Positions 1 through 8,657 of a stretch of DNA of 50,802 bases are shown in pieces. How positions within the stretch are numbered: the first letter of the stretch is position 1; the number at the start of each line of letters is the position of its first letter. Where the stretch lies: NCBI GenBank assembly GCA_028683435.1, contig JAQUIG010000015.1, positions 1 to 50,802 of the forward strand, read 5' to 3'. A program made the translations under genes and the position numbers. Under the pieces are notes generated by a model. That model was not told the origin of the DNA, did not search any database, and saw only the letters and a program-made list of their open reading frames with translations. Source of the DNA: Desulfuromonadaceae bacterium. Its GTDB lineage: Bacteria; Desulfobacterota; Desulfuromonadia; Geobacterales; Pseudopelobacteraceae.

Positions 1-1662
1 CGCCAAGGTATTTTGTGCGATTCCCCGAAATGCGGGTGCGACAACACCGCCGTATTTGACCCCCTGCGGTTCATCAATAATCACCGCGATCGTCAGCTTC
101 GGTTTGTCGTCCTGGACAAAGCCGACAAATGAGCCGATGCGCTTGGAGGGGGAGTAGGTGCGGGTGACCGGATCGACTTTCTGCGCCGTCCCTGTTTTTC
201 CCGCCACGCGGTAGCCGTCGAGCGCCGCATTCGTACCGGTACCCCCCTCGCCCGTGACAGTCTCCATCATTTTGGTAATTATCCGGGCAGTTTCCGGCGA
301 AATGACACGCCGTACGACCTGCGGTTCAAATTTTTGCGTCACCTCGCCGCTGTCGTTGAGGATCTGCTCCACCACGTATGGTCTCATCAGATTCCCGCCA
401 TTGGCAATGGCTGAAAGCGCCGAAACAAGTTGCACCGTAGACAGGGAGACACCCTGTCCAAAGGAAATGGTGGCAAGATCCACACCGTACCAGTGGCGCT
501 TCAGGCTCCCGGGTGATTCACCCGGCAGATCAATGCCGGTGCGTTCACCAAAACCAAAGTTGCGCAGATAGGGTGACAATTTATCCTCACCCATCTTGAA
601 AGCGATCTTTGCCGCGCCGATATTGCTTGAATATTTTATTATTTCCGAGACGGTCAGCCGCGAGTGGGGATGATCATCATGTATGATCCGGTCGGCAATC
701 CGGTAGGTGCCGTTTTCGCAGTTATACAGATCCGATGACCGGATACTCCCTGAATCAATGGCTGAGGCGATGGTAAAAACCTTGAAAGTCGAACCGGGCT
801 CAAAGCTGTCTACCACCGCATGATTGCGCAATTGGGCGAGTGAGTAGCGTGAATACGCATTCGGGTTGAAAGTGGGATAGTTCGCCAGGGCAAGCACCTT
901 GCCGGTATCCGCTTCCATCACCAGAGCCATACCCCCCTTGGCGTTGCTTTCCGTCACGGCTTTTGCCAGCTCTTTTTCGGCAATAAACTGAATGGTCTTG
1001 TCAAGGGTCAGAACCACGCTTTTACCGGGAGATGAATCCTTGATGACCGTGTTCATAACGGAGATATTCCTGCCGAGAGCGTCCCGCTCCATGATCATGT
1101 AGCCGGTATTGCCCAGAATGGTACTGTCGTATTTGAGCTCGATCCCCTCCAGTCCGTTAGGATCGTGCCCGGTGAAGCCGACGACATGTGCGGCAATCTC
1201 CATGTTGGGGTAAAACCGCTTGGATTCAGGCGCAAATCCGATGCCGGGCAGCCTCATGTTCCTGATGCGGGTCGCGGCTTCTGGTGCCATCCAGCGCTCA
1301 ATCCAGGTGAAAGATCTGTTAAGTGACAGCTTAGCGACCAGTTCATGCTTCGGGATGCCCAGTATCGGGGCCAGCAATCCAGCGGTGCCATCAACATCCT
1401 TGATGCGTCGCGGTTCGGCATAACAGGAATCCATGTGAATGGATTCGGCCAGTGTGGTGCCGTTGCGGTCAAGGATGCTGCCGCGCCCCGTGGTGAGGTC
1501 AATTTTGTGCTGATGCTGCCTGTCAGCTTTTTTAACGAGGTTTTCATGCTGGAGGATTTGCAGATAGAACGCGCGGCCAACTATATTCAGGAACAGGAGG
1601 CCGAAAACAGTCCCGATCACGACGATCCGGACCCTCGCCCATTTTTCCCGTTCGTCTTTCAT
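1..1662 (-). CDS. ftsI: Peptidoglycan transpeptidase FtsI (PBP3), 3' end cut by window
   Basis: Septal penicillin-binding protein that cross-links peptidoglycan at the division site; a single-pass inner-membrane protein with its catalytic domain in the periplasm. About 554 residues are visible and the C-terminus lies beyond base 1. After a short basic N-terminus comes one hydrophobic segment (about residues 12-32), then the dimerisation region. The transpeptidase motifs are all present: SxxK as EPGSTFK near residue 290, SxN as SSN near 343, and KTGT near 488. The ATG at 1662 overlaps the ftsL stop as ATGA, which indicates translational coupling and fixes the start. The order mraZ-rsmH-ftsL-ftsI is the classic dcw arrangement. 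A C-terminal PASTA domain, found in some relatives, cannot be assessed here. Confidence 0.96.
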   Translation of the reverse strand, partial: MKDEREKWARVRIVVIGTVFGLLFLNIVGRAFYLQILQHENLVKKADRQHQHKIDLTTGRGSILDRNGTTLAESIHMDSCYAEPRRIKDVDGTAGLLAPILGIPKHELVAKLSLNRSFTWIERWMAPEAATRIRNMRLPGIGFAPESKRFYPNMEIAAHVVGFTGHDPNGLEGIELKYDSTILGNTGYMIMERDALGRNISVMNTVIKDSSPGKSVVLTLDKTIQFIAEKELAKAVTESNAKGGMALVMEADTGKVLALANYPTFNPNAYSRYSLAQLRNHAVVDSFEPGSTFKVFTIASAIDSGSIRSSDLYNCENGTYRIADRIIHDDHPHSRLTVSEIIKYSSNIGAAKIAFKMGEDKLSPYLRNFGFGERTGIDLPGESPGSLKRHWYGVDLATISFGQGVSLSTVQLVSALSAIANGGNLMRPYVVEQILNDSGEVTQKFEPQVVRRVISPETARIITKMMETVTGEGGTGTNAALDGYRVAGKTGTAQKVDPVTRTYSPSKRIGSFVGFVQDDKPKLTIAVIIDEPQGVKYGGVVAPAFRGIAQNTLA

Positions 1663-2000
1663 TTGACGTGAATTATCTGCTGCTCGGTCGGCAGCGCCAT
1701 CCCCAGCTCATTCATGGCGATAGCTTCAATGCGGGCCGGGGCTTTCAGTGAGGCGGCTTCAAGCTTCAGACGCTTCTGCTCCTGCCCCGCTGCATTCAGC
1801 TGACGGCTGATTTCGGTTATCTCCAGATTGAGGTCAACCAGCTTGACGCGTGACCATACGTGAAACACGGAGACGATCGTAAATACGATCATGCAGACCA
1901 TAAGATATTTGAATATGTCAATCCGGTGCGGCGTTATTTCTATCCCGCCAAGGGCGCGCGGTGCGGCTACTTTGGTAAAATCGGTTCTTGCCTGTGCCAT
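1659..2000 (-). CDS. ftsL: Cell division protein FtsL
   Basis: Small bitopic division protein that works with FtsB and FtsQ to activate septal synthesis. The 113-residue product has a cytoplasmic N-terminus, one membrane segment around residues 33-55, then a heptad-like coiled coil (about 60-95) rich in Leu, Glu and Gln, typical of FtsL. Sequence identity in this family is low, so position between rsmH and ftsI is strong support. I chose the ATG at 2000 because a GGAGG ribosome site lies 8 bases upstream (2009-2013); a longer reading from a TTG at 2015 would overlap that site. The stop overlaps the ftsI start by ATGA. Confidence 0.9.
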   Translation of the reverse strand: MAQARTDFTKVAAPRALGGIEITPHRIDIFKYLMVCMIVFTIVSVFHVWSRVKLVDLNLEITEISRQLNAAGQEQKRLKLEAASLKAPARIEAIAMNELGMALPTEQQIIHVK

Positions 2001-2019
2001 GGTAATTGCCTCCAATTCT

Positions 2020-2093
2020 AACCCCCCTCAATCCCCCCTTATCAGGGGGGAAGCTTTTACTCCTCCCCTGATAAGGGGAGGCTGGGAGGGGTT
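2020..2093. repeat. GC-rich imperfect inverted-repeat element between rsmH and ftsL
   Basis: Two arms of about 31 bases (2020-2050 and 2062-2093) are imperfect reverse complements around an 11-base AT-rich centre. Each arm also holds its own small palindrome, C-run, TTATCA, G-run (CCCCCCTTATCAGGGGGG on the left; the right arm is similar). The element begins a few bases past the rsmH stop and ends 7 bases before the ftsL ribosome site, so it fills almost the whole intergenic gap inside an operon. The structure resembles dispersed REP/MITE-type extragenic palindromes. Copy number cannot be judged from this window, which has no second obvious copy. Confidence 0.7.
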
Positions 2094-2096
2094 GGT

Positions 2097-3032
2097 TTAC
2101 AATTTTTCTACCGCCCGCAGTTTGGCGCTGCGCGCCCGTGGGTTGTCGTTTATCTCCGCTTCTGCGGCCGTCACCGGCCGACTGGTCAGGACCTTCACCC
2201 GCGGCTGTTTACCGCAGGCACATACCGGCAGGTGTCGCGGACAGGTGCACCCTTCAGCATATTCACGGAAGATGTGCTTGACAATCCGGTCTTCCAGCGA
2301 ATGGAATGAGATAATAACTCCCCGCCCCCCCGGCTTCAGCACGTCAAGGGCCGAGCGCATCCCCCGTTCCAGGCTTTCCAGCTCGCTGTTGACCGCAATG
2401 CGGAGAGCCTGAAAAGTGCGGGTGGCCGGATGGATCCGTTCGTCCCATTTTGCCTTGGGAACCGCTCCCTTGATGATATCCACCAGCCGGAAGGTGGAGG
2501 TAATCAGGCTCTCGGCTCGTTCCTTGACGATGAATGACGCTATCCTCTTTGCCCAGCGCTCCTCGCCATACTCAGCGATGATCCGTTCCAGCTCCTGTTC
2601 CGGGAGCCCGTTCACCAGATCGGCGGCTGTCTCACCGCTGCTGGTGTCCATCCTCATATCCAGCGGGGCATCCTGTTGAAAGCTGAAGCCGCGCTCCCTC
2701 GTATCCAGCTGGTGCGATGAAACCCCCAGATCGAGGATGAAACCGTCCAGCGCTGCTACGCCCAGGTTACCCAGGTGTTCGGCAACGGCGGCAAAGTCTC
2801 CGTGAACCAGCCTTACCCGGTCACCGTGCGCGGACAGCCGCGCTCCTGCGGCGGCCAAAGCTGCCTGATCCCGGTCGATGCCGATCAGCAGCGCTTCGGG
2901 GGCCTTTTCAAGGATCAATGCGGCATGCCCCCCCCCACCCAGCGTTCCGTCCAGATAGATACCGCCAGGTTTCAGGGCCAGATAATGAACAACCTCATCA
3001 GGCAAAACCGAGAGATGGTGGAACGCTGCCAT
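2097..3032 (-). CDS. rsmH: 16S rRNA (cytosine-1402-N4)-methyltransferase RsmH (MraW)
   Basis: Transfers a methyl group from S-adenosylmethionine to N4 of C1402 in the decoding centre of 16S rRNA. The 311-residue length is normal for the family. The SAM-binding glycine-rich motif [10 protein letters not shown] is near residues 29-38, followed by GIDRD, and the C-terminal part carries the conserved FHSLEDR motif. The start overlaps the mraZ stop as TGATG, so translation is probably coupled. Second gene of the dcw operon. Confidence 0.97.
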   Translation of the reverse strand: MAAFHHLSVLPDEVVHYLALKPGGIYLDGTLGGGGHAALILEKAPEALLIGIDRDQAALAAAGARLSAHGDRVRLVHGDFAAVAEHLGNLGVAALDGFILDLGVSSHQLDTRERGFSFQQDAPLDMRMDTSSGETAADLVNGLPEQELERIIAEYGEERWAKRIASFIVKERAESLITSTFRLVDIIKGAVPKAKWDERIHPATRTFQALRIAVNSELESLERGMRSALDVLKPGGRGVIISFHSLEDRIVKHIFREYAEGCTCPRHLPVCACGKQPRVKVLTSRPVTAAEAEINDNPRARSAKLRAVEKL

Positions 3033-3508
3033 CAGAGACCTAGCTCTGCAGCCGCTTCAGTGCCGCTCGGGAAATTTTTCACATCCTGGGCGCGGACCTT
3101 GTCCCATTCGCTCATGCTCCAGATTTCAATCTTGTCCATCGTACCGACGAACTGGAGCTCCCGATCGAGGGATGCCGCCTTGCGAAAAGTCGGCGGGATC
3201 AGAAAACGCCCGAGCTTGTCAGCGCAGCACTCCTGAGCCGGTGAAATAATCGTGCGCAGGATGCTCTTGCGCTGTTCGGAGGTAAACCCCTTGCTGACGC
3301 GAAAGTTTTCTTCAAAGACAAACCACTCATTGTAGGGAAAAATCAGCAGGCCGGAGCTGTGCAGACCGCCACCCAGATCAACCGGGACAGAATTGGTCAG
3401 GAAAAACCGCTCGTCACCATGGGTGCCGACGAGGATCTCGCGGAATCTGGCCGGCAGGCTGGTACGCCCCTTGGCGTCTATGGTTGTCTCGAAAATGCCC
3501 CTGAACAT
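3032..3508 (-). CDS. mraZ: Transcriptional regulator MraZ
   Basis: DNA-binding regulator and first gene of the division/cell-wall cluster; in studied bacteria it represses its own promoter through short repeated boxes. The 158-residue product has two tandem SpoVT/AbrB-like halves (about residues 1-75 and 76-145), including the [13 protein letters not shown] motif near the N-terminus and DKLGRFLIP in the second half. I chose the ATG at 3508, where the family-typical MFRG start lies, rather than an ATG nine codons earlier at 3535 that would fall inside the operator. Three GTGGA boxes upstream match its expected target, supporting autoregulation. Confidence 0.95.
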   Translation of the reverse strand: MFRGIFETTIDAKGRTSLPARFREILVGTHGDERFFLTNSVPVDLGGGLHSSGLLIFPYNEWFVFEENFRVSKGFTSEQRKSILRTIISPAQECCADKLGRFLIPPTFRKAASLDRELQFVGTMDKIEIWSMSEWDKVRAQDVKNFPSGTEAAAELGL

Positions 3509-3530
3509 GGTCGTCTCTCTGGCAATATGT

Positions 3531-3560
3531 TCCACAATATTCCACTTTTTTCCACAGTAA
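3531..3560 (-). promoter_or_regulatory. MraZ operator: three GTGGA boxes at 10-base spacing
   Basis: On the minus strand GTGGA occurs three times, at 3555-3551, 3545-3541 and 3535-3531, exactly one helical turn apart. Direct repeats of a GTGG/TGGG core with 10-base period just after the mra promoter are the known kind of MraZ target. The boxes lie downstream of the probable transcription start and upstream of the mraZ ATG, so bound MraZ would block early transcription. Confidence 0.82.
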
Positions 3561-3565
3561 GGGAA

Positions 3566-3594
3566 CTTATACCGGTGGTCAAGGGATGTGTCAA
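3566..3594 (-). promoter_or_regulatory. Sigma70-type promoter of the mraZ/dcw operon
   Basis: The minus strand carries a consensus -35 TTGACA (3594-3589), a 17-base spacer and a -10 TATAAG (3571-3566). The predicted start near 3559 places the MraZ boxes in the first transcribed bases. Confidence 0.82.
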
Positions 3595-3758
3595 TATAAA
3601 ATATGGATTTTGAAGGGGAATATTGTACGTGCGGGGTATGATTTTTTTGGTATATTTGAAATTGATATTTCCCATTTTTTTGTTTGATGGAGAAGCGGAA
3701 TGAGGATTATTGTGCACACGTCACTGTTCAGTGATAAAAAAAATATTACCGATATGAC

Positions 3759-3786
3759 GTGACAAACAGACGGAAGCACGTATAGT
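3759..3786 (+). promoter_or_regulatory. Candidate promoter of the lemA operon
   Basis: GTGACA (3759-3764), a 16-base spacer and TATAGT (3781-3786) form a good sigma70-like pair 29 bases before the lemA ATG. The intergenic sequence from about 3600 to here is AT-rich and otherwise shows no clear gene. Confidence 0.55.
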
Positions 3787-3814
3787 TAGATCCAAGAAAT
3801 CTTGAGGAGGGGCT

Positions 3815-4399
3815 ATGAAAAGGAATATTTTTTTATTGTTTGGTCTGGTTCTGGTTTTAAGTATTACCGGTTGCGGCTACAACAGTATGCAGGCGAGTGA
3901 AGAAGCGGTATTTGCCGCCTGGGGAGATGTCGAGGCTTCGTACCAGAGACGCGCCGACCTGATCCCGAATCTGGTGGAGGTGGTCAAGGGGTATGCGGCA
4001 CATGAGGCAGAGACACTGAAGGCCGTTACCGAGGCGCGCGCCAAGGTCGGTTCGATGCAGGTCTCAAAGGACATGGTGAATAGTCCGGAGGCGATGGCAA
4101 AATTCCAGGAGGCTCAGGGACAGCTGTCCGGCTCCCTGTCCCGTCTGATGGTCGTGGTGGAGCGCTACCCCGACCTCAAGGCCAATCAGAATTTTTTGGA
4201 TCTGCAAAATCAGCTTGAGGGGACAGAGAACAGGATCAACGTGGCGCGGGTGCGCTATAACAAATCTGTACAGGAGTTCAACACCAGCATCAGATCATTC
4301 CCCAACAGCCTGACCAATTCATTGCTGCTGCATCTGGTACGCAAAGAGCCTTTCAAGGCCGATGAAGGTTCAAAGACAGCACCGAAAGTGAAGTTTTAG
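3815..4399 (+). CDS. lemA: LemA family lipoprotein
   Basis: LemA family member, 194 residues. It opens with a lipoprotein signal: a basic N-terminus, a hydrophobic stretch, and lipobox ITGC with the modified Cys near residue 20, so it is expected to be membrane anchored by lipid. The remainder is the helical LemA core with the conserved [16 protein letters not shown] region and a later [10 protein letters not shown] motif. The molecular role of the family is unclear. It precedes two TPM-domain genes, and this lemA-TPM pairing is common in bacteria. A GAGGAG ribosome site lies before the ATG. Confidence 0.93.
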   Translation: MKRNIFLLFGLVLVLSITGCGYNSMQASEEAVFAAWGDVEASYQRRADLIPNLVEVVKGYAAHEAETLKAVTEARAKVGSMQVSKDMVNSPEAMAKFQEAQGQLSGSLSRLMVVVERYPDLKANQNFLDLQNQLEGTENRINVARVRYNKSVQEFNTSIRSFPNSLTNSLLLHLVRKEPFKADEGSKTAPKVKF

Positions 4400-4431
4400 A
4401 ACCGGCTGCATCCGTGCAGACAAGGGTTGCC

Positions 4432-5286
4432 ATGAAATCATTTTGCATCATATTAATGCTGATATTGCTGCCGCAGTTGGCTTTTTCGCTTGAAGTGCCG
4501 CAGCTCCGCGGCCGCGTGAACGACTATGCGAACATGCTTTCTCCCGCGGCGGCAGAGCGACTGGAACAGGCGCTTGCCGCTTTTGAGAACAGCGACTCTA
4601 CCCAGATAGTCGTGCTTACGGTAAATTCTCTGGAAGGTGAAAATTTGGAGGAATACTCCATCAAGGTTGCAGAGGCGTGGCGCATCGGGCAGACAAAGCT
4701 GGATAACGGCGCAATCCTGCTGATTGCAAAGCAGGAACACAAGATCAGGATCGAAGTGGGGCAAGGCTTGGAAGGGGTACTGACCGACCTGACATCAGGA
4801 AGGATTATCCGGGGAGATATTGCTCCATACTTCAAGAAAAATGATTATGATGCAGGCATCACAGCCGGTGTTACTTCTATCATGCAGGTTGTCAGGGGGG
4901 AGTATCAGGCGCAGCCGCGCGATCTGAAGCAGGGTAAGAAGAGTGCAGAACCGGTTTTTACCCTGCTTGTGTTTCTTCTGGTAGCGGTTGTTTTCCTCGG
5001 ATCGTTTTCAAAATACCTGGGTGCTGCCGCCGGTGCGGCAGGAGTTGCCTTGATCGGCTTTTTAACCTTTCCGGGTCTCGGGATTGTTATTCTGGCGCTT
5101 CTTGGCGCCGCAGGCTTTCTCCTCGGCCTTGTGGTCTCATTTCTGTTTGGCGGCGGTGGAGGAGGATTCGGCGGGCCGTTTATCGGCGGAGGATTTGGAG
5201 GCGGTTCGCAGGGCGGAGGTGGTTTTGACGGTTTTTCCGGCGGTGGAGGAGGCTTCGGCGGCGGTGGAGCATCAGGAGATTGGTAG
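4432..5286 (+). CDS. TPM-domain (YgcG-like) exported membrane protein
   Basis: Starts with a signal peptide (about residues 1-20, ending near LAFS), then a TPM domain (about 22-155; the TLP18.3/Psb32/MOLO-1 fold) containing the DNGAILLIA and VGQGLEGVLTD motifs. Two hydrophobic segments follow (about 180-240), then a very glycine-rich C-terminal tail of about 45 residues, as in YgcG-type proteins. The ATG at 4432 is preferred over a GTG at 4414 because it begins at the signal peptide and has AAGGG upstream. The TPM fold has been linked to phosphatase activity and to photosystem or membrane-complex repair in some organisms; the activity here is not known. Its TAG stop abuts the next ATG. Confidence 0.88.
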   Translation: MKSFCIILMLILLPQLAFSLEVPQLRGRVNDYANMLSPAAAERLEQALAAFENSDSTQIVVLTVNSLEGENLEEYSIKVAEAWRIGQTKLDNGAILLIAKQEHKIRIEVGQGLEGVLTDLTSGRIIRGDIAPYFKKNDYDAGITAGVTSIMQVVRGEYQAQPRDLKQGKKSAEPVFTLLVFLLVAVVFLGSFSKYLGAAAGAAGVALIGFLTFPGLGIVILALLGAAGFLLGLVVSFLFGGGGGGFGGPFIGGGFGGGSQGGGGFDGFSGGGGGFGGGGASGDW

Positions 5287-5922
5287 ATGACAGGTAAAAA
5301 GGCCGATAATTTTTTCAGTGAATCTGAAAAGCAGCAGATCAACATCCTGGTCAAAAAGGCCGAACGCGAAACGTCCGGCGAGATTGCCGTTATGGTTGTG
5401 GAGGGCAGTGACAGTTACCGGGAGGCCGAAATTCTGGGCGCTCTCATGCTGTCGGCTTTCATCGCCATGGCTGCCGCCGTTTCGCTGCACCATGTGACAA
5501 TATGGTCATATATTCCGGCTGTTATCGTTTTTTGGGCCCCGGCACTTTATTTAGTGCGCGGCTTTCCGCGTTTCAAACTCACGCTGGCGGGGAGAAAACG
5601 GCTGAAGGAGGCGGTTCGGGAAAGAGCGATTCGCGCTTTTTTCGAGAAAGGACTTTACCGCACCAGGGGAGAAACCGGCATCCTGGTCTTTATCTCCATC
5701 CTTGAACACAAGGTTTGGATCCTGGGTGATCGCGGCATAAACCAGCGGATTGACCCGCAGTTCTGGCAGACACTTGCGGGGGAACTGGCGGGCAGGATCA
5801 GGGAAAATCGCGCTTTTGACGGGCTTTGCACCGTCATTGAAAAGCTGGGCGATGTCCTCAAGGAGCATTTCCCAAAAGATGCGGACGACACCAACGAACT
5901 GCCTGATGACGTGATGTTTTAA
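5287..5922 (+). CDS. TPM-domain membrane protein, second copy
   Basis: Begins immediately after the stop of the preceding TPM gene, so the two are surely co-transcribed. The 211-residue product has no signal peptide. It carries an N-terminal piece of TPM-like sequence (KKAERETSGEIAVMVV, about 23-38), two membrane segments (about 50-95), then the rest of the TPM-like domain with ETGILVFISI and WILGDRGINQRI motifs. Thus the TPM fold appears to be interrupted by a membrane hairpin. This layout is typical of the shorter TPM partner next to lemA. Function unknown; probably acts in a membrane complex with the two upstream products. Confidence 0.82.
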   Translation: MTGKKADNFFSESEKQQINILVKKAERETSGEIAVMVVEGSDSYREAEILGALMLSAFIAMAAAVSLHHVTIWSYIPAVIVFWAPALYLVRGFPRFKLTLAGRKRLKEAVRERAIRAFFEKGLYRTRGETGILVFISILEHKVWILGDRGINQRIDPQFWQTLAGELAGRIRENRAFDGLCTVIEKLGDVLKEHFPKDADDTNELPDDVMF

Positions 5923-6039
5923 AGCCGGGCTGTCTTCCGAAGACTGAAACCGGGTACGATTCCCGGGATGCGGCGATCTGCTGAATCGAATCAATTTACC
6001 TGGACCACGACGATGGATGTACCAGGGGAGGAAAAAGGA

Positions 6040-8565
6040 ATGGTTCAAAAAAAGAAACGCACGACAATCACCTCCCCCGGCTTGACGGAACTCCCGCCGC
6101 TGCCGCTCGATGCTTCCGCCCTGATACACGATTACCGGAGATACTTCACCTATACTCTTGGCCAGAACAAATACTGCCATTCGGTCAAATATTTTTACAA
6201 GGCGCTGGCGCTGACCGTTCGCGATCGCTTGATGGAGCGGTGGAAGAAGACCCGTTACACCTACGTAGACTCTCGCTGCAAGCAGGGTTATTACCTCTCG
6301 CTGGAGTTTCTGATGGGACGGACGCTTGGTAATGCCATGCTGAATCTGGGAATCGCCGATGCCGCTGCGGAAGCGATGCAGCGGCTCGGCATCAAAATGG
6401 AAGAGTTGGCCGATGCCGAGATCGATGCCGGGCTCGGCAACGGCGGCCTCGGGCGACTGGCCGCCTGCTTCCTGGACAGCTGTGCCACGCTGCAGCTGCC
6501 GGTCATGGGGTACGGCATCCGCTATGAATACGGCATGTTCCGCCAGCGTATCGAAGATGGACGCCAGATTGAGGAGCCTGATCACTGGTTGCGTGACGGC
6601 AACCCCTGGGAACAGGAACGGCCGGAATTTACCCAGCGCGTCCGTTTCGAAGGGCGCAGTGAACACTATCGCGCCGAAACAGGTGAGCAGCGGGTCCGCT
6701 GGGTAGACAGCCGGGATGTGCTCGCCGTCCCTTACGATATACCGATTCCCGGATATCGCAACGGCACTGTCAACACCTTGAGGCTCTGGAAAGCGGCCGC
6801 CACCGATGTATTTGACCTCGGTGAATTCAACGCCGGAGACTACGCCGAATCTGTTGCCACCAAGAATGAAGCCGAAAACATCACGATGGTGCTCTATCCG
6901 AACGATGCCAGTGAAAACGGCAAGGTGCTCAGATTGCGCCAGCAGTATTTTCTCGCCTCGGCCTCCCTTCAGGACATCGTAGAGCGCTGGGTGATGGTGC
7001 GCCATGGAGACTTCAGTGAATTTGCCGCCAATAACTGTTTCCAGCTGAACGACACCCATCCAAGCTGTGCCGTACCTGAACTGATGCGAATATTGATAGA
7101 TGAGCAGGGAATGACGTGGGATCGTGCCTGGGGGATTACCTGCAGCACCATGGCATATACAAACCATACCCTGCTTCCGGAAGCGCTGGAAAAATGGCCG
7201 CTGCCGCTGTTCGGCCAGCTTCTTCCCCGGATCCTCGAGATCATCCTGGAGATCAATGCCCGCTTCCTGAGGGAAGTATCCAGCCGCTGGCCGGGAAATA
7301 ATGAGCGGATGAGACGCATGTCCATCATTGAGGAGGGTGCTGTCCCCCAGGTGCGGATGGCTTATCTGGCCATTGTCGGGAGTTTCTCCGTTAACGGCGT
7401 TGCAGCCCTGCATTCGCAGCTGCTGGTCCAGGGGCTGTTCCGTGAGTTCTTTGAACTCTGGCCGCACAAATTCAACAACAAGACCAACGGGGTGACGCCA
7501 CGGCGCTGGATCGCCCGCTGTAACCCGGAGTTAAGCCGGCTGGTGAGCGAAAAAATCGGTGACGAGTGGGTGGCCGACCTGCAGCAGATCAGCAGGATTG
7601 CCGAAGTTGCAGACGATCATGAATTCCGGCGACGCTGGCATGAAGTCAAGCAGGGTAACAAGGCTCGCCTGTCAGCTCTCGTTCAGGCCCAATGCGATGT
7701 TACGTTCAACCCTGAAGGAATGTTTGATGTCCAGGTGAAGCGGATCCATGAGTATAAACGCCAACTCCTCAACATACTGCATGTCATCCATCTCTATGAC
7801 CGGATCAAGCGCGGTGATACGGCAGGGTGGACAGACCGCTGTGTGCTGATCGGAGGGAAAGCCGCGCCCGGTTATGCGATGGCTAAGCTGATTATCAAGC
7901 TGATAAATAATGTCGCCCAGGTGGTCAATGCCGATCCGGCCGTCGGTGACCAGCTCAAGGTAGCATTTCTGCCCAACTACAGCGTGACTGCGATGGAGGT
8001 CATCTGCCCCGGCAGCGACCTGTCGGAACAGCTGTCGACGGCGGGCAAGGAGGCTTCCGGGACCGGTAACATGAAGTTCATGATGAACGGCGCAGTAACG
8101 ATCGGTACTCTTGATGGTGCGAATATTGAAATCCGCGAGGAGGTCGGGGAGGAGAACTTCTTCGTATTCGGCCTGACGAGCGAAGAGGTGGATCAATTGC
8201 GCTGGAACTACGACCCACAGGGGACCATCAGCCACGACGATGATCTGCAGAGGGTCATGAATCTTCTCCGCTCCGGGCACTTCAACCTGTTTGACGCCGG
8301 ACTCTTCGACCCGATCATCAACGCGATCTGTTCACCAGAGGATCCGTGGATGGTTGCTGCCGATTTCCGCAGCTTCGTCGATGCCCAGCGGCGCGTGGCG
8401 GCGGCCTATCAGGATCGAGAGCGCTGGATCCGCATGAGCATCATCAACACCGCCCGGAGCGGCAAGTTTTCCACCGACCGGACGATCGGCAACTATAACG
8501 ATGAAATCTGGCACCTGAAGGCGATGTCGATCTGTGATAAAAAAGGGGAGGAAGCCGTTGTGTAA
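6040..8565 (+). CDS. glgP: Glycogen/alpha-glucan phosphorylase
   Basis: Releases glucose-1-phosphate from glycogen or maltodextrin using phosphate and pyridoxal phosphate. The 841-residue product spans the whole family-35 glycosyltransferase fold. Landmarks include EFLMGRTLGNAML, the DAGLGNGGLGRLAACF loop, NDTHPS, and the PLP-lysine motif EASGTGNMKFMMNG with the lysine near residue 679. I chose the ATG at 6040 because a strong GGGGAGG site lies just upstream; an in-frame ATG at 5968 would add 24 residues unlike the family. It stands alone between the lemA group and a good terminator, so it may have its own promoter in the 117-base gap, though I cannot point to one. Confidence 0.97.
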   Translation: MVQKKKRTTITSPGLTELPPLPLDASALIHDYRRYFTYTLGQNKYCHSVKYFYKALALTVRDRLMERWKKTRYTYVDSRCKQGYYLSLEFLMGRTLGNAMLNLGIADAAAEAMQRLGIKMEELADAEIDAGLGNGGLGRLAACFLDSCATLQLPVMGYGIRYEYGMFRQRIEDGRQIEEPDHWLRDGNPWEQERPEFTQRVRFEGRSEHYRAETGEQRVRWVDSRDVLAVPYDIPIPGYRNGTVNTLRLWKAAATDVFDLGEFNAGDYAESVATKNEAENITMVLYPNDASENGKVLRLRQQYFLASASLQDIVERWVMVRHGDFSEFAANNCFQLNDTHPSCAVPELMRILIDEQGMTWDRAWGITCSTMAYTNHTLLPEALEKWPLPLFGQLLPRILEIILEINARFLREVSSRWPGNNERMRRMSIIEEGAVPQVRMAYLAIVGSFSVNGVAALHSQLLVQGLFREFFELWPHKFNNKTNGVTPRRWIARCNPELSRLVSEKIGDEWVADLQQISRIAEVADDHEFRRRWHEVKQGNKARLSALVQAQCDVTFNPEGMFDVQVKRIHEYKRQLLNILHVIHLYDRIKRGDTAGWTDRCVLIGGKAAPGYAMAKLIIKLINNVAQVVNADPAVGDQLKVAFLPNYSVTAMEVICPGSDLSEQLSTAGKEASGTGNMKFMMNGAVTIGTLDGANIEIREEVGEENFFVFGLTSEEVDQLRWNYDPQGTISHDDDLQRVMNLLRSGHFNLFDAGLFDPIINAICSPEDPWMVAADFRSFVDAQRRVAAAYQDRERWIRMSIINTARSGKFSTDRTIGNYNDEIWHLKAMSICDKKGEEAVV

Positions 8566-8568
8566 GCC

Positions 8569-8619
8569 GCTGGGATCAGCCTTTGAGTGCAGTACTCAGT
8601 GACTGATCCCAGCCGTTTT
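8569..8619 (+). terminator. Terminator after glgP
   Basis: An 11-base perfect stem GCTGGGATCAG (8569-8579) pairs with 8603-8613, and the loop contains a further small stem (TGAGT/ACTCA). CGTTTT follows. It sits 4 bases past the glgP stop and faces the convergent acuI gene. Confidence 0.72.
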
Positions 8620-8657
8620 ACCCGGTTGACATATGACTACTGGCGGTGACACCCCTC

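Noticed and set aside
3478-3779. Two short minus-strand frames upstream of mraZ
   Set aside because: They cross the mraZ promoter and operator, lack ribosome sites and show no family sequence.
5136-5283. Gly-rich codon repeats at the end of the first TPM gene as a DNA repeat element
   Set aside because: The GGC/GGA repetition simply encodes the glycine-rich tail typical of YgcG-like proteins.
5551-7467. A 638-codon open frame on the minus strand across the second TPM gene and glgP
   Set aside because: It overlaps two well-supported genes on the other strand, has no recognisable domain or ribosome site, and its composition follows from the GC-rich coding frame opposite.
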